Assembly (NCBI GenBank): GCA_035041965.1
Contig: JAPYMA010000898.1
Span: 62,001 to 126,000, forward strand
From: Anisakis pegreffii
Lineage: Eukaryota; Nematoda; Chromadorea; Rhabditida; Anisakidae
Length of the DNA stretch: 64,000 nucleotides
Direction of reading: 5' to 3'
Shown here piece after piece: positions 38,659-50,760 of this stretch (position 1 is its first letter; each line of letters opens with the position of its first letter). A model generated the notes under the pieces. The model ran no database searches. It was not told the DNA's origin and saw only the letters and a list, made by a program, of their open reading frames with translations. The translations under genes and the position numbers were made by a program.

Positions 38659-38756
38659 GTGGTCGAATGACCACATTTAATTTTATTCATTTTCCTTTCT
38701 TTAAAGTTATTAGGTATTAGGAAGCAAAATAAAATTGAGACGTGGTCAGTGACCAC
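38659..38756. repeat. Two similar hairpins, GTGGTC...GACCAC
   Basis: 38659-38674 is GTGGTC-GAAT-GACCAC and 38742-38756 is GTGGTCA-G-TGACCAC. Both are preceded by GAG(C/A)C and followed by ACATTT, so they look like duplicated units rather than coincidence. Confidence 0.7.
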
Positions 38757-40139
38757 ATTTTGCATGCCTTCTTTTCAACTTATTCGCTTATTTGTAAATA
38801 TTGTAAATATATTGTATGTTTGTAAAATATTTTTGAATATTTTATTTGTAAATTATTATGTAAATATGGATTATTTGTAAATATTTTATTTGTAAATATT
38901 TATGTAAATGTTGATTATTATTTATGTAAATATTGATTTGGACTTCAAATGTTTAATTTGTATGTAACCTTTACTACACGAGTGTATGACAATAATTGTT
39001 GTATTGTTTATTGTGTTGAATCATAAAATTTTTTATCCTTCGTCAATTATTATATGGCCGTTTGCTTAAACGCGATGCTATAGGTTTAGGTGGGGTGTTT
39101 TTTTTAGGTGACATCTGTTTTATTATTGTAATTGTAAAGTCGTGGCGTATTAATGATTGTATCGCTGCTATTGTCATACACTCAAGGGTTTCATTGGGGA
39201 CTTCATCAGGTATAAACTTTGGTCCTAATACCAAAGGTATTTCAAATCAGCCTGAACTTCAGATTGACCCCCCCCCTCTCTTCGTTCCCGGGGTAAGGGT
39301 CCGATTGGGATGAAAGTTCTATAATTCATGTTCTTTCAAATTAATGTTATCTTTGTTATTAATGTGATATTATTAATGTGATATTTACATTATCTTTGCT
39401 TGTTATTAATGTGATTTATACATTATTATGATTTGTTTTCATTATGCTCCGATAGAATTATATTTTTTAAGAATTCGTGATTATGAAATTTTTTAATGAT
39501 TGCTTTGGTAGGGCGACGAAGAGATGTGGCACGTGATGACCCACTATCTTCCGAGCCAGAGGTAGGGACTTGGACTCATAATATCGACCAAACGACCCAC
39601 CCAATAAAATAAAATTCACTTTTTCTTCTTGTTGGGTACCCTCTTCATTCCCTTCCCCAATGTGGACTTTGATTATTGAATGCGCGCTGGACTGTTAATT
39701 AATTGCTAGCTTAGTTGACAGCATAATTATTTGGATAGTGAGACTTGGACCATTTCTTTGAGCCTTAAGGTGAGGAGCATAATTAAGGTGAAGTGAGAGG
39801 TGTTGAACTCTAGGTTTCTTTTGCATTCAGCTGAAACTGTCTCTAGCATTGAATATAGCAGATCTGACTTTTTACGATGTAGGCGCAGATTATTTGAATA
39901 AAACTGAGTTAAAGCATAGGTTGGACAAGAAATTTTTCCATTATGGCTCAATGTATGACTTAAGTTTGAATGTAGTCTTGAGTGCAGATCATTAAACAGC
40001 CTTGTTCTTAATTTAGACGGGAATTAACTTTAAGTTTCATTAAGCTTGACTAAACCTGCATTATATCCATAGACTAAAATTCAAGTATCTTTCACTAATA
40101 CTAGAGTAGGCTGTTTGGTAGAACTCCACAAGTATCCTG
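38757..40139. other. Low-complexity and unassigned DNA
   Basis: 38790-38960 is a TGTAAATATTT-rich low-complexity stretch. Near 39270 there is a run of C residues. Minus-strand open frames at 39043-39234 and 39727-39951 read plausibly as protein but show no domain; the first is basic and Pro/Lys-rich at its end. I cannot support a gene. Confidence 0.4.
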
Positions 40140-41510
40140 CTTTCAGCCAATCGTTGAGCGCTCACACTAATGGTTCACTAAGCTTCCGAACATTTGTTTC
40201 CAAAACGGTCTCTCAGAATCACACCTACTTTGAGTCTCAACAGCTCATTTAGTTCTCAGATTGGTTAGATGTTACGCAGGTGGCATGAAGTAAAGCCTAG
40301 TTTCTGTGCGTGTGGCAAGCATGAGCCACCTAGACCAACCCAAGTTTCAAATACAAGTTACTGAACACAGTCACTTTCTGGAGGCACAGGTGATTTTCGG
40401 AAAATGGACTTGCTAGCACTGAGTGTAGATAATATTTATACTGGCGTGAATCCCTATCAAAATTTGAGTTTGAGAAAAATGTAGGGTATGGAATGCCTTA
40501 TGAGCTTAACGATAGGTCTGGAAAGTTCGCCTGGACCGCTCACCATGAGAGTCGGGTTGCTGATAGGTGACTCGAACGAATTCTTTTTCGTTATAATTTG
40601 TGCAGCCAATAGCCATATTAATAATCAGATTTCGAGCGCGCGGGTGTTCCCAACCTGTCGGACTGCCAACAAGAGGGGCTAGGTTTAGACAGATGCGACA
40701 GGCGTTCCCCGCCTACCGGAAGTCTCGGCGAATCGGGGAGAATTAATCTAAAATGTGTTGACGATGCTTACCCGGGTGTCGTTAGCACTTATTCACTGAA
40801 ATATTATATGGGTGTTCCCGGCCCGGGAAAGGCGCCAATTTGACCGGGGCTAGGGAAAGCGCGTAAGTTGGCCTGAGTAGTGCCGTTGGGCATTTGCTCA
40901 GGTAACGAGGGTTCCCGGACTCACCGTGCGCACTTTCCCATCAGGGGAGAATTATCATCGGGTTGGCCGTTGACTGCACATATGGAATCAATTCATTTAG
41001 TTCAAGTATTGTTGAATGTAGTATAAAATTGAGGAATCTCTCTGGTGTTTGTGGTTACTTGCCGAAGCTTATCTATTGCTAGGTTCGTATTGGCATCCAT
41101 ACAATTCGGTCGATATTGTCCTTATTTCCCTTGCCAGTATAATTATTATCTGTCGCCAGTGCTACCAGAATAATCCTATAAATTTTTATCTCACCTGTAC
41201 CTTCAAAACTTGGTCGTTTTCGGGAACTTGTATTTTCAGCTGAGGTTGGACTAGGTAGCTGTGATTTGTTGAACGCATGGGGGTAAGGCTTTCCTCTGAG
41301 CCACTAAAATAAGTTCTTTTCGTGTTAGGAATGGCTGAGCTGTAGAGACTGAAAGTGAGGTGCTTTTTAGCAATCAACTTTATTTCAATTTACGAAAAAT
41401 TTCCTGTAATATTATTGTATGGATCCAGACGATTGCTGAAAGCCTTAGAGGCCAGATCCGAAACGATTGTCCTCTTCTCTTGCATACTGAAAATGTAGAG
41501 TTTATCATTA
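40140..41510 (+). repeat. Tandem-duplicated 1.35-kb unit, copy 1
   Basis: Aligned end to end with 42215-43560 at an offset of about 2.07 kb. The middle part (about 40480-41080) is nearly identical between copies and GC-rich, while both ends are clearly diverged. The core carries four GTTCCC words, with TTCCCGG-C-CCGGGAA (40815-40829) as a perfect palindrome. A 64-codon plus-strand ORF (40488-40682) exists in both copies, but its few differences include several amino-acid changes, so it need not be coding. Confidence 0.9.
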
Positions 41511-42214
41511 ATGTTTTTTGAGACATGATTTCAGGTGATTTTCTCGTAGCTCTGATATTGATTCAACGTGTTGCAATTACTTGAGATTTTCAGTATTGTC
41601 TTACCTTAACTATGAGTTGACATAACTGGAACGTAGCTTTGACATGATTTGATAACGAGTTTCTGAACGTTTCCTGCATATTAGATGACGGGCGCGTAGG
41701 TTGGAATTGACATAATTTGGCCGTGAAGTCATTGTTAGGACATGCTGTCTTAGTTCACGGTCTTGTCTTAATCTTCCTATACTTAGACTTTCTTAAATGA
41801 TTTTAAGCGACTGTTGTCACAATGCTTAGAAAGTCTGTGATCTAACCACTCACAACTGTTCTTGCTTGCCTTCTGTTCGCGTCATTGACTGTCTTCTAAA
41901 GTACCGAAAATTTCATGGTTTTTTGAGCACTTAAGCTGAAAACAGTAATTTGACAGTTCATTAGTGGTGTGTTTGTTGATCTCAAGCTCGTCCTCTTCTA
42001 AAAAGAGGACGGAGAACTCATGATTAGCTTAGTTCCTTTAGATGATAGTTTACGAGGATGTTTGAGTAGCGTTTCTTGAGCAATTGTTTTGATTTAAAAT
42101 GCCTAATTGCGTCACAAATGTTCTCCATCCTCTCCTTTTGACTGATCACTCTCAAACGTTTCACGGTCTCTTTCACCTCTGATATTCTGTCTAATCTTGC
42201 TTCAGAATAATTCA
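41511..42214. other. Spacer between duplicated units
   Basis: About 0.7 kb. On the minus strand 42024-42236 is a 70-codon open frame with a helical, basic composition (contains ERMENICDAIRHFKSKQLLKK). A decayed relative of its middle part is recognisable on the minus strand near 43560-43620, so the duplicated unit may derive from a dead gene. Confidence 0.35.
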
Positions 42215-43620
42215 GCGAATCGTTGAGCGTTAGCATTGATTGTTTAGCATCACTAAAGTCCGAACATTCTTTTGCAAAATCGGTCTCTGAGAATCACCCG
42301 TCTTTGAGTCTGAATAGCCCACTTAGTTCTGTGATTGGTTAGATGTTACGCAGGCGGCTTGAAATATAGTCTAGTTTCTGCGCGTGAGGTGAGCATGAGT
42401 CGTCTAGGCCGAATCAAGCTTCAAGTACAAGTTACTGAACACAGTCAGTTTCTGGAGGCACAGGTGGTTTTTGGAAAATGGACTTGCTAGCACTGAGTGT
42501 AGATAATATTTATACTGGCGTGAATCCCTATCAAAATTTGAGTTTGAGAAAAACGTAGGGTATGGAATGCCTTATGAGCTTAACGGTAGGTCTGGAAAGT
42601 TCGCCTGGACCGCTCACCATGAGAGTCGGGTTACTGATAGGTGACTCGAACGAGTTCTTTTTCGTTATAATTTGTGCAGTCAATAGCCATATTAATAATC
42701 AAATTTCGAGGGCGCGGGTGTTCCCAACCTGTTGGACTGCCAACAAGAGGGGCTAGTTAAATGCGACAGGCGTTCCCCGCCTACCGGCAGTTTCGGCGAA
42801 TCAGGGAGAATTAATCTAAAATGTGTTGACGATGCTTACCCGGGTATCGTTAGCATTCATTCTCCGAAATATTATATGGGCGTTCCCGGCCCGGGAAAGG
42901 CGCCAATTTGACCGGGGCTAGGGAAAGCGCGTAAGTTGGCCTGAGTAGTGCCGTCGGGCATTTGCTCAGGTAACGAGGGTTCCCGGACTCACCGTGCGCA
43001 CTTTCCCATCAGGGGAGAATTATCATCGGGTTGGCCGTTGACTGCACATATGGAATCAATTCATTTAGTTCAAGTATTGTTGAATGTAGTATAAAATTGA
43101 GGAATCTCTCTGGTGTTTGTGGTTACTTGCCGAAGCTTATCTATTGCTAGGTTCGTATTGGCATCCATACAATTCGGTCGATATTGTCCTTATTTCCCTT
43201 GCCAGTATAATTATTATCTATCGCCAGTGCTACCAGAATATATCGATAAATTTTTATCTCACCTCTACCTTCAAAAATTGATCGTTTTTGGGAAACTTGT
43301 ATTTTCAGCTGAATTAGATAGCCGTGAATTGGTGAACGCATAGTGTCAAGGCTTTCCTCTGTGTGACTAAAATAATATCTCTCCATCTTCTGAATGGCTG
43401 AGCTCTTGAGACTGAATGTGAGGTTATTTTAAGAAATCAGTTTCTTGATAATTTTTGACACATTTTCATTAATATCCTTGTGTGGATCCAGGCGATTTCT
43501 AAAAGGCTTGGAAGCGACTGTGCTGAAACAGTTGTTCCCTTTCGTTTCAAACTGCTAGGCTGCGTTGCAAATGTTCTCTCTCCTTGATATTTCGGTGGAG
43601 TTCAGACTTTGAAAGTGGTT
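42215..43620 (+). repeat. Tandem-duplicated 1.35-kb unit, copy 2
   Basis: Second copy of the unit at 40140-41510, same orientation. The perfect palindrome is at 42883-42897. A 6-7 nt deletion relative to copy 1 lies near 42755 (GGCTAGTTAAATGCGAC against the longer version). Confidence 0.9.
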
Positions 43621-43764
43621 TTGATTTCGATAATTACGGTCACAGAATGCGGCGCGCCTATTGATAGACTGAACAACTCAGCAAAATGAGTGGTTAGTAG
43701 CAGTTCACAGATCATTAGCGTTGCTATTGCTATTTTCGTCAGGTTCTAATGAGTTTGGCTATTT

Positions 43765-44566
43765 TCACCACATCTCAATGTCACAAGTTTTTTTTTTCGT
43801 AGTCAGAAAAAAAAACGAAATTTCTAGTATAACTGTGGGGCAGTTACCATAAAGGGGACAGTGCTGTAAGTGGTAGGAATCAAAGTAATTCGATGAGTAG
43901 CGGTTTATTATAATCACCAGAACAACTGGGTTGCAATCATATTTAACAGTTTGCAATGGACTTAGTACAAAACTCGGAAACGATGTGTAACTTTGTTTAT
44001 TCATGCTCATTGGCACATCCGAGCCATATACAGAGAAGAGTGCCTTTCAGATCTGTAAGCATGCCCTGGTAAGTGCTACAAGCAGGTGCTATTATGGTAG
44101 CAAGTCAAATCGAGAAGCATGACGTTTATACTAATGTTATACTAACCACTGAGTTACTAACCATAAACGAAATTGATACTAACCACTCAGGTACTAACCA
44201 TGAACGAAAGTGATACTAACCTCGAACGAAAATGATCCTGTTCAGTTATAACTATGCGGCAGTTAGCATTAAGGCGACAGTAACCAGAAGAACAATGTTG
44301 CAATCATAATTAATAGTCGTAAATGGATCTGGAACAAGACTCGGAAACAATGTGAGAGTGCCATGCTCGTTGGCGCCTCTGAACCGTACATCGAAAAGAA
44401 TATCATGCAAATATGTAAACGTATCATGGAAAGGGGTACAGGCATATGTTACTGCCGTAGCAAATTCAATCGAGAATCCCGAGGTCATGAACGTAAATGA
44501 TTCACTCAGATACTGCAAATACATTAAATTGTGCTTTTGCACATTCAGTACAAATAGCCAAACCAT
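43765..44566 (-). pseudogene. Duplicated remnant of an unidentified coding segment
   Basis: Two direct copies, about 43765-44100 and 44235-44566, share a minus-strand reading. Their translations keep FPS, then a Pro, then YDCN followed by hydrophobic residues at matching places. The 44252-44566 copy is open for 104 codons with an ATG; the other is interrupted. Similar amino acids despite many base changes suggest an ancestral coding exon. Family not recognised. The segment between them (44130-44230) is a tandem run of ACTAACCATGAACGAAANTGAT units. Confidence 0.35.
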
Positions 44567-45699
44567 AAAAATGATGAGCAGTAAGCATCAGCATACGTAA
44601 GAAATACCGAATATATTTGGATGTATTTGCAAACTGAGTTTACTAAAAGGAAGTGTCATTCATTATTGAAGGAAATTAGAAAACCAATTCAAAAATACAT
44701 TCTTGAAATCCTTTTTTCGAACCTCAAGTAATTTATTGAAAATTGAGCATCCGAACATCAAGTCATTCACTACTGAAGAAAATTAAAAAGTCAATTCAAA
44801 TATATTTTTTCGAAATCATTTTTCCGAACATCAAGTAAAAATGTCGCCTATTGAGAAAATGTTTTCGAAAATGTAATACCAGAAGAACAACTATCGTGAC
44901 GAGATTTTTGAGGAATTATTTCAAATTATTGCATTTCATGTAATACAAGTTTGAAAAATCCATTGTGCTGATTGATTGGAATAGTCAATGGGCTGGTTTA
45001 CTAGAGCTCTGGCAAGTTGGGATCGTAAAGGAAACGAGCATACGGATAAAGAAGGGGATTATAATAAGTCTGTCAGCATTATTCATTCGAAGTCATCATC
45101 TGATTACTGCGCAACATCATAAAGCATCAATGAAAGAAAAATGAAAAGTACTAGGTAAAAGATTCTGAAAATCGGACAAACATTTCGTTATTACAGTAAA
45201 AACGGCTGTCTGAAAATGATGCAGTGAATAAAAATGAAAATAAAACAAAAGCGAACCGTAAGATGTGCTCATTCAGTCGATGCTGCTCTAATACTCAAAA
45301 TGGAAAATCATCATATAGATGACCATTTACGTGATCTTCTAAATTTTCCATAAATAACACAGTAAAATGAAGAAATCCTAGCATATCCAATCGCAAGTAA
45401 GTGATACAACTGTGATTCGAAAGTAGTCAACGTGGTTCATTGTTCTTATTCCAGAATTTGTGTCAATTTACTACCTGCAGAGTGTGGTTCCTTCGCCAAT
45501 GTAGTATAATCCACCTCCCAAGTACTCATTTTTTCCAAACTATCGCTGACTACTTTTTTAGTATACGGTTGACCAGTAATTCAAAATAATGTTCACTACA
45601 AAACGTCTTGTAATCAACTATGGAACATATAGGTCTCAATGCTGCCCACCACTTAACTGCCCCAGGGTCATTTTGACCTTTGTTCCAGTATAATGATCA
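44567..45699. other. Intergenic, nothing recognised
   Basis: AT-rich. Short direct repeats of TCAATTCAAAAATAC / ATCAAGT near 44690-44850 are the only structure noted. Confidence 0.5.
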
Positions 45700-46110
45700 A
45701 TTTTTTACGCTTCCGATTTCGCAGGTCCTCGAGTTTCGAAAAAATAAATAAGCTTTCGGACGATTTTCGCATCTTAATGTTATATTGAGGATTTTTTGAA
45801 ACCATCTCACGTAAATGATCCGCTCACTTCAATACATTGTTTCTGCATTGATCAATAAATAAGAGAGGTCTGTCATATCAGAACCACCATTTTTAAACTA
45901 ATGGCACACTCAAGTTTGCTCAGCAACAAAGTCATTTCTTCACATTACCGATCTCCTATGATTCTCTAGTCTTAGAAAATCCTATATATTATGGGGTGAT
46001 CACGTCTTGTTTAAGTAATATTGAGGGTTTTTGTTTGGAAGTATGTCACATAGATGAGCCGCTCATTCCGGTACATTGCATCTGCATTCATCAGTATATT
46101 CACAAGGCTT
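45700..46110 (+). repeat. Diverged direct repeat, about 230 bp apart
   Basis: 45775-45870 and 46011-46108 align through TTAATGTTATATTGAGGATTT / TTAAGTAATATTGAGGGTTT, GATCCGCTCACTTC / GAGCCGCTCATTCC and TACATTG..TCTGCATT. The stretch starting GCACACTCAAGTTTGCTCAGCAAC at about 45905 relates to the family at 36 kb. Confidence 0.65.
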
Positions 46111-46394
46111 GCAACATTAGAATCACTGTTCTCAGCTGTCTTGTAGTGTGGGAGTGCACACCCTTGCAGAGCATGCGAACTGCACGAAAAATGTCGATCG
46201 TTATAGCAAAAAATGTCGACGCCAACTAAACTGACAAGAAGGTGAGCGTAAAACATGGAAGTGAACGTTCCGATCGCCAGAAAGCGTTCGTTTTCTCAAG
46301 TTGTGAGACGTGTGTTTGAAGATTATTGCGACATACGCTTTACGTTAATTTTATGTGTTTTAAATCTTCATTTTAGCAGAGAGGTTTTACTGAT

Positions 46395-46442
46395 TTTAGC
46401 GATAATTATTCAATAATTGATTATTGAATAATTATCGCTAAA
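46395..46442. repeat. Perfect AT-rich palindrome followed by ATT/TCGA repeats
   Basis: 23-bp perfect arms (TTTAGCGATAATTATTCAATAAT) around a 2-bp centre. It is followed to about 46650 by ATTATT runs with recurring TATCGA, which repeat parts of the arm. Confidence 0.9.
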
Positions 46443-46659
46443 TTATTATTATTATTATAATCGCTGATTATTATTATTATTATTATTATTATCGAATATT
46501 ATTATATTATCGAACTAATTATTATTATCGAATATTATCGACTTACTGTCGAATTATTATTATGGACTAATTATATCGGATATCATCGATTAATTATCGA
46601 ATTATTATTATCGACTAATTATTATTATCGAATCATCGCTAAATTATTCAATTGAATAA

Positions 46660-47150
46660 TTATTGATGTTGAATATCTATACTTCATCGAAGGATCAAAA
46701 GTTAGTTTAATTGCCTATTCTTGCTTGTTTCTCATGTTTGCAATATTTTGGTGATATGTAAATGACCTTTTGAATCAGTTTAGCATGAAAGTAGTGCTTC
46801 TACAGATGTTATAAATTGGTGAATTGAACCGTTCTCGCTTAGCAAACAAAAACCATCGAACCACCGTGAGCTTTTTTATAAAAATTCTCGATTAGTTCGG
46901 TGTATTTGGTGCTTTAAAATGCTCGATAATGTCAGGTTGGTCGTGGAACATATAAAGGTATTTATGTACATATATAAGGTTATGTATGTGAAGGCCATGT
47001 ATATAATTTTATGAAGTGATCTATAATTATAAATTGATCTATGGCCTTTAAAGTGATCATATATAAAAGAGCAGTAAAGAGGCGATTTTTTCGACAGAGA
47101 TCGAAATTTGTGATCATTTGTAGATGTTTTTTTCGCTTTCTTTTATCTAT
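46660..47150. other. Unassigned
   Basis: No supported gene. TATATAAGG-type short repeats occur near 46960-47060. Confidence 0.4.
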
Positions 47151-47159
47151 TTTAATGAA

Positions 47160-47820
47160 AAAGAAATTTGTTAAATGTTAATAAATCAATTTGTTAAATG
47201 TTTTGTATGTGCGAAAACGTATGCAATGAAATGTTCGAAACTCCCTCGAACACTTACGAATTGTGATGGACAAGAAATTTCTGAAGAAAAGACATGAAAA
47301 GCTGAAATCATAATCAGATTTTTATCGAGGGACGTTGATTCGGGTGATAAAATATGTTAAAGAAGAATATAAAATTCAAACGTTTCATTGGATTTTGAAA
47401 TGTTTCGCAGCACTCGTGTTAAATTCATTCCGTTTCATTTGAATCCCTTCCTTTGTTCATTATTACCTCATTTGACTTCATATTTGATCAATAATATGTT
47501 GATATTTTCCTCCCTAAAGCTGAAATGTTTTATAAATTATATTTCAATAAATGGAAATTTCGTTTTGTCTGATTTATTGTTATTTTTGGTCTCAATTTTT
47601 AGAAAACTTTATGTGTCTACCTCGACACAATTCACTTTGTTAAATGATAAAGAAATTTATTAAATGTTAAAAAGTCAATTTGTTAAGTATTTTGTGATGT
47701 TTGAAATCATCTCAAAGAAATGTACGAAGCTCTTAAAAACTGACGATCCTTACGAATGGTGATCGACGACGAGACATTTGTAGAGAAAAGGCATGAGAAC
47801 AGATCAGATGTGATTCAGAA
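47160..47820 (+). repeat. Direct repeat pair about 490 bp apart
   Basis: 47160-47330 and 47650-47820 align: TTGTTAAATGTTAATAAATCAATTTGTTAA, then GAAATGTNCGAA, TTACGAATNGTGATGGAC, GAAAAGNCATGA. The plus-strand ORF between (47388-47663) has no domain. Confidence 0.7.
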
Positions 47821-50215
47821 ATGCCATGTCGACCCAGAAATTAGGAAAGGGTGTTGCGAAAATAACAGCGAACAGGATGAGAAGCTTTGAAAGGCAACTG
47901 AAGTGTCTTAAGAGAAGCACCTTCGACTCGTACTCATTCTCGTTACAAAACAACAATGCTGCGATTTGTGATCATTCGATTTCAATGAATAGGACGCCAA
48001 CTCAAAAGCAGAGCAAAAAACTTCTTAACGTATTATGACTTTGTTCATCCACTGTTCGAGCAATATTCCAGGAAAAGTATCCGCGAAGCAGGAAATCTGA
48101 AACACCTGGTGTCATGATTCGATTAAACCTAATTTGAAACGTATCTTGCAGAATCCAATCTATTTGTTGGCCATCGTCACATTTCGAGTTAAACGCTTAG
48201 TTAAGAGCACTGAGCATGAGCATGAGATGACCGATACAAGTTAATCAAAATAAATTATTGAGAATTTGATTGAAAATCAGCAGATATCAGGGGGATCACC
48301 TCGTTTAGGTCGAAGCAGAAATGGGGTTACGAAGCGAGTTGCTTTTTGTTTGCATTGTCTAGAGTTACAAGAAATGTTTCAGTTCAAAATCGGCAATCTT
48401 GCGCAACTAACTGCGTGAGTGCATACTAACTTTGGTGATATAAATTGACAGGGTCAATTTCATTTTGGAGTAATCTTGAGAGCTGAATATTATCACTCGG
48501 TGAGACTCCTCGATTAGGAAGAACAAATATTGATTCGAAGAAATATCTGCACTGACTGAATTCCAGCCACATAATTCAGAAATGTGGAACAATTACGAAT
48601 AACTCTGAAGGAATCAGCATACAATAAAAATACCTGCCATCCTTGACCGTTCAATATTAAAGTCCCAGATGAATCACTAAAATGCTGCTAAGGAATCATG
48701 AAACAGAGTTTCCTCTTCCTTGTGGAAGGGGGAGCTCTGAAAATTAATTTCATGTGATCGATGAGTGTTATTATTAGTTTATGAAAATTAATTTCATGTG
48801 ATCTGTGACATATGAAAAAATTACACGTTAACTTGAATCGGCCGTTCAACAATCCACTCGAAGAAGCATCATCGTGAAGCCATCAACTGAAATGTGGTTG
48901 AGAACAAAACTTCTTTTAGCTAAGCAGTTAAAAATCGAATATTGAAAAGCTGCCGATCGGCTTATATGGATAAACTATTTTTATATTCTCACCACAGAAC
49001 GAATAAATATCAAAGGGTAACATGCGTGTGTTCAAAGCGGAAATTATTTGATATATCCTAATACATCACCTCAAATACTAATTATCATCCCATTCTCACA
49101 GAACCACTCGCATTTTTTTTGAATTCTTTCAAAATTCGCTCTCATTTCGGCAACCGCTCCGTATCGACTCCACTGTTTTAACAATAACCCAGTTAGCGAG
49201 CATCCGTATTCTTTTGGTCGAGTTAAATTATGCTGAAAGAGTTAAAGACCATTGGAAATTTGTTTCAAACGGATAAAACCTGGTGATGAACTGAACAGGA
49301 TCTGGGAAGAAATCACTGACTGATATTTGAAATGCATAACTAAGGTGAACCAATAAAATGATCGACATTACACATAATCGGACTTGTCTTTTGCAAAAAA
49401 TCCATGTGGATAAGTCCGATCAACGGAGACATAACAAAATTTTTATTCATATGTCAATGAAAGAAAATAAACAGTTAAGATAAACGCTTTCTCGGCATTA
49501 AGATGCTTCTGCAATCAACTAACCTGGATATGTATGCGATCAACCAGTCAACCAATGCGCAATAAAATAGAATTAAATCATGTAAAGTATAACTTCAATT
49601 CAATTCAAGTGTCGCATAAAAACAAAAAGCAGGAGATGAAACTCCAGAATTGCTGAAAAACGCCATGTTATGATTGTAAGGCTGATCATAGGCTCGTTCG
49701 AAGATCGAGATTCGACTAGAAAATAAACGTTTGCGATTTACCGAACACCTGAGATAAGAACGTGGCTCGAAAATTCTCTTCAAAGAAATACCAGTGGTTA
49801 CTATTATCAATGATATAATTACATCAATGTCGAGCTCACATAATGAAGCATCGGATAATTGCGACTGAAATTATTTCTACTGAAACGGTACATATTAGTT
49901 GCAAATAAATTGAATCAATCCTTTACTGTTGTCTAATGCTGCGATCTAACTTTGATCGTTCGTGATCGACTAATATTCGCTTCCATTTCAGTAAATCTGA
50001 AACAATGCTTGCGTTTGTTCGAAATAGGAAAACTTGATACAACAACGAAGAAAATATGCAAATACGACAAGTAATTATTTTCAAGGAGCATCTGAAATGA
50101 ATACTGAAGTAATCAGACAATTTGGTGGAATCGCTCGTTCGAGAATTGTGATTCAGTTGCAAACAATTTGAAATATAATCTAGATTTCACCTCGGAAAAT
50201 AATTGATGAAGTATC
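47821..50215. other. Intergenic, nothing recognised
   Basis: About 2.4 kb without a supported gene. TGAAAATTAATTTCATGTGATC occurs twice (about 48736 and 48781). The ATG-initiated 70-codon plus-strand ORF at 47826-48038 is Ser/Lys/Arg-rich with no domain. Confidence 0.5.
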
Positions 50216-50259
50216 GTTGCGAGTTCTTGCCATTGTCATGCGCTGTGGCGATTTGTTGA

Positions 50260-50420
50260 CGTTTCTTATTCGCCTCCGCTTTCGATCCGTCTCAATTTCA
50301 TCGTTGGTCCGTTCTTCGATCCGTCCTTCCGATTCGTCCCTTCGATGCGTTCCTTTGATTCGTTCCCCCGATCCATCCGTCCGTCTGCTTCCTTCGACTC
50401 TTCTCCCACTTGACCTCTTT
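50260..50420 (+). repeat. Degenerate CCGATCCGTT/TTCGATCCGTC tandem repeats
   Basis: About twelve imperfect 11-12 bp units of TTCGATCCGTC type. Open frames on both strands here are produced by the repeat. Confidence 0.75.
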
Positions 50421-50519
50421 GTTCCTTGTCTGGTGATCGTTCGTTCGCCCCGATCTGGATCTGAAAATGAATAAGATTAGAAATTTGTAAATGAGATGAA
50501 ATGACCAGAACATGTTTTG

Positions 50520-50760
50520 TTTATCGTTTTTTTTTATTTTTTTATTATTTTTTCATTTTTTTTATTTTTTCTTTTTTTATTATTTTTTGTTTTTTTATTA
50601 TTTTTTGTTTTTTTATTTTTTGTTTTTTGATTTTTTTGTTTTTTTATTATTTTTTCTTTTTTTTATTTTATTGTTTTTTTGTTTTTTTTTTGTTTTTTTT
50701 TGTTTTTTTATCACTTTTTTTATTTTTTTGTTTTTTTTTGATTTTTTCAGATTTTTCAAT
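50520..50760 (+). repeat. T-rich low-complexity block
   Basis: Almost only T with single A, G or C interruptions (TTTTTTTATTATTTTTTG type). Phe-rich open frames here are artefacts. A similar block is at 53815-53970. Confidence 0.95.

Noticed and set aside
40488..40682. 64-codon ORF present in both tandem duplicates
   Set aside because: Its few differences between copies include four amino-acid changes and the surrounding non-coding DNA is just as conserved, so conservation does not support coding.
40640..41000. GC-rich core considered as 5S rRNA, snRNA, SRP RNA or spliced-leader gene
   Set aside because: None of the known conserved motifs of these RNAs (from memory of U1, U2, U6, SRP, 5S, SL1) could be found in it.
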